Source: DTSX01 sp964633465
GTDB taxonomy: Bacteria > Pseudomonadota > Gammaproteobacteria > Steroidobacterales > UBA11654
Direction of reading: 5' to 3'
Assembly: GCA_964633465.1 (NCBI GenBank)
Contig: CAZWGB010000054.1
Location: forward strand, 1 to 7,911
Length of the DNA stretch: 7,911 bases
Of this stretch, positions 6,255-7,911 are shown piece after piece. The stretch's first letter is position 1. Every line of letters starts with the position of its first letter. Both the position numbers and the translations under genes were made by a program. The notes beneath the pieces are model-generated. The model was not told where the DNA came from. It did no database searches and saw nothing but the letters and a program-made list of their open reading frames with translations.

Positions 6255-6282
6255 ATTATCTTTTCTCCCGCTCCTGAAGCAA
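6255..6282 (-). promoter_or_regulatory. weak candidate sigma-70 promoter between btuB and the adenosyltransferase
   Basis: On the coding strand TTGCTT (6282-6277) and GATAAT (6260-6255) are 16 nt apart. The -10 matches five of six consensus bases and the -35 only three. An overlapping TATAAC (6255-6250) is an alternative -10. It lies in the 64-bp gap after the btuB stop and could give the downstream genes transcription independent of btuB. In AT-rich DNA such matches arise often by chance. Confidence 0.2.
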
Positions 6283-6288
6283 TAAAGA

Positions 6289-7911
6289 TTAGCGAGTGGG
6301 TTGATAAACAAATCCTAAATAACTTTGCCTTTGTGCAGTGTTGTAGTTGTTAGCAAGCATGTAGGTTTCATCGGTAACATTGTTAATCGTAGCTCTGATG
6401 AGCCAACGTTCATTCAGATTGTATTGAAGGGTGAGATTGCACAATACATAATCTTCAAGCCTGACTCCACCAAAATCCATCCTTGAATCACTGAACAGCA
6501 GATTCAAATTAAAATCCAGTGCACCAAACGATCGTCTGAAACCTAAGGAAGCTGTCTTTTTGGATCGTCTTAAAAGCACTTCTTTATTTGTAATGTTTTT
6601 TGGGTTTTGCAGGGTTGCATCTAAATAAATATTCCAATCATTGATAAAGTATTCGATACGCCCTTCAATACCTTTGATTCGTGCCTGCTCAATATTGTAG
6701 AGTTTAAAATCGTAATAATTGAAGGTAATTAAGTCTGTAATCTCATTGTTGAAGGCTGACAATTCAATACTTAGCTTGTCAGAAGGACTCATCATAATTC
6801 CAACACCTATATTCTTTGAGATTTCGGGAGTTAGCTCTGTATTGCCTCCAAATCCATAAAGATCAAAACTGGAAGGATTTCTTGTTGCTCGACCAGCATT
6901 AAGCAATAGTCTCATTGAAGGATTGACGATAAAGCCGTACTCAATATTCCAGGTTAGCTTATCATCAATACCTTCTTTGTTACTGATTCTTGCTGCTGTC
7001 AACAATTGATGTTTGCCTTGGTTAATTATGTCTTCAATATAAAGTGCTTTGGAATTTGTGTCCGTAAAAATATCCAAGCCGTAGTTGCTGGCATTAAATT
7101 TCTCATTTTCTAAAAATATGCCTGTAACAATCTGATGATTATCATTGGCATGGATTGTATTTTGCCATTCAATAAAAAATTTCTTACTGTCATTAAAGTC
7201 TGTTATGTCATTCTGTTTTATATCATCTCTACTGAAACCAAAATTGAGATTGGACACCCATTGATTACTGACTATTGTATTAATATTTAAGGATCCAGTG
7301 GTGTTATTAAAATCTTGACTGACAGGAGACAGAAAAAAATCAAGATATTCAGTTGTCCCGGAGCTTTGCCAAAGATTAGTCACTAGTGACCAGTTGTTAT
7401 AATCAAAATTTAAAAATGCATTAATGGAGTCATTCTCGTGACCACTGGCAACTTTGCTTTCAGTTCTTGCAGGAAACCCGTCTGTTTTATATTTATGAAA
7501 TTGAATTCCACCTTGTATCTCACTGGAATGGAAACCGCTTATAAAATTGAGGATATGAGTGTTATCTGAGCCAGTTTTATAGCCAATTTCATAACCAGGT
7601 TTAGTTGGTTGCTTTGTAATAACATTAATGACCCCGCCAACAGCATTGGATCCATATAAGCTGGTTCTTGGCGCTTTAATGATTTCTATCTTTTCTATAA
7701 GATCTGGATGAATATTTTGTATTGCTGCAACCCCCGTTGCAGAATCATTAATTTTAATTCCATTGACCAGGATTAATGTGTGATTGCTGTTTGAGCCTTG
7801 CATAAATATTGAAGCAATTTGACCAGGGCCTCCATTGGCAGTGACATTAATTCCAGCAATAAATCGGAGTATTTCAGATAAATTATTAGCACCTGAAAGA
7901 GCTATATCTTC
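6289..7911 (-). CDS. btuB: BtuB-like TonB-dependent vitamin B12 receptor, 5' end outside window
   Basis: An outer-membrane TonB-dependent receptor that takes up cobalamin or related corrinoids using energy from TonB-ExbBD. The frame is open to the right edge, so 540 residues are visible; the signal peptide, TonB box and start of the plug are missing, probably some 60-70 residues. An internal ATG at 7803 is not the real start, because plug sequence continues before it: LSGANNLSEILRF (visible 5-17), GINVTANGGPGQ (20-31). Then come NSNHTLILVNGIKIN and YGSNAVGGVINVITK (86-100), which end the plug. The barrel includes YGFGGNTELTPE, YNIEQARIKGIEGRIEY, VLLRRSKKTASLGF and NNVTDETYMLANNYNTAQRQSY, all close to my memory of E. 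coli BtuB. The end, GFVYQPTR, lacks a terminal aromatic residue, but the last strand does contain F and Y. The adenosyltransferase follows, which supports the corrinoid role. A cobalamin riboswitch would be expected upstream, outside the window. Confidence 0.92.
   Translation of the reverse strand, partial: EDIALSGANNLSEILRFIAGINVTANGGPGQIASIFMQGSNSNHTLILVNGIKINDSATGVAAIQNIHPDLIEKIEIIKAPRTSLYGSNAVGGVINVITKQPTKPGYEIGYKTGSDNTHILNFISGFHSSEIQGGIQFHKYKTDGFPARTESKVASGHENDSINAFLNFDYNNWSLVTNLWQSSGTTEYLDFFLSPVSQDFNNTTGSLNINTIVSNQWVSNLNFGFSRDDIKQNDITDFNDSKKFFIEWQNTIHANDNHQIVTGIFLENEKFNASNYGLDIFTDTNSKALYIEDIINQGKHQLLTAARISNKEGIDDKLTWNIEYGFIVNPSMRLLLNAGRATRNPSSFDLYGFGGNTELTPEISKNIGVGIMMSPSDKLSIELSAFNNEITDLITFNYYDFKLYNIEQARIKGIEGRIEYFINDWNIYLDATLQNPKNITNKEVLLRRSKKTASLGFRRSFGALDFNLNLLFSDSRMDFGGVRLEDYVLCNLTLQYNLNERWLIRATINNVTDETYMLANNYNTAQRQSYLGFVYQPTR

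Noticed and set aside
6225..6288. Terminator after btuB
   Set aside because: No stem followed by a U-run can be formed here; the purine-rich segment lacks a complementary arm.
7801..7803. ATG as the start of a 504-residue receptor
   Set aside because: The same frame continues to the window edge with clear plug-domain sequence (NNLSEILRF, NGGPGQ), so this is an internal methionine of a gene cut by the edge.

Overview
The window looks like a piece of a moderately AT-rich gammaproteobacterial chromosome. The strongest indicator is the run rsmE > gshB > yqgE, an order familiar from E. coli and its relatives. A BtuB-type outer-membrane receptor shows a Gram-negative envelope. The sequence does not let me name a genus; a marine or uncultivated gammaproteobacterium is a guess.

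All eight genes lie on the minus strand, and coding sequence fills nearly everything. In transcription order (right to left) they are: btuB, lacking its 5' end (7911-6289); a PduO-type cobalamin adenosyltransferase (6224-5673); a tandem thioredoxin-fold protein of the DsbA / HCCA-isomerase / kappa-GST class (5593-4259); a short-chain dehydrogenase (4223-3480); an exported metal-dependent amidohydrolase (3454-2084); rsmE (2074-1334); gshB (1302-349); and yqgE, lacking its 3' end (356-1). Gaps are 64, 79, 35, 25, 9 and 31 bp, and gshB/yqgE overlap by 8 bp. The set could be one long transcript, with possible internal promoters only in the two largest gaps. No stretch over 300 bp lacks a gene. I found no tRNA, rRNA, CRISPR array, insertion sequence or convincing intrinsic terminator.

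Two functional themes are visible. The right end is a cobamide-salvage pair: BtuB imports corrinoid across the outer membrane and the PduO-type enzyme adds the adenosyl group. The left end is conserved housekeeping: 16S rRNA methylation, glutathione synthesis and YqgE. Between them lie three accessory enzymes of unknown substrate. The tandem thioredoxin-fold protein belongs to a superfamily whose members often use glutathione, so its presence upstream of gshB is suggestive, but a shared pathway is only inference.

The least ordinary object is the tandem thioredoxin-fold protein. Its second half keeps the kappa-class serine, cis-proline and GQDR motifs, while its first half has lost the first two and carries a CYGC pair elsewhere. 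The rest reads as ordinary conserved genes, and I see no clear new multi-gene system.
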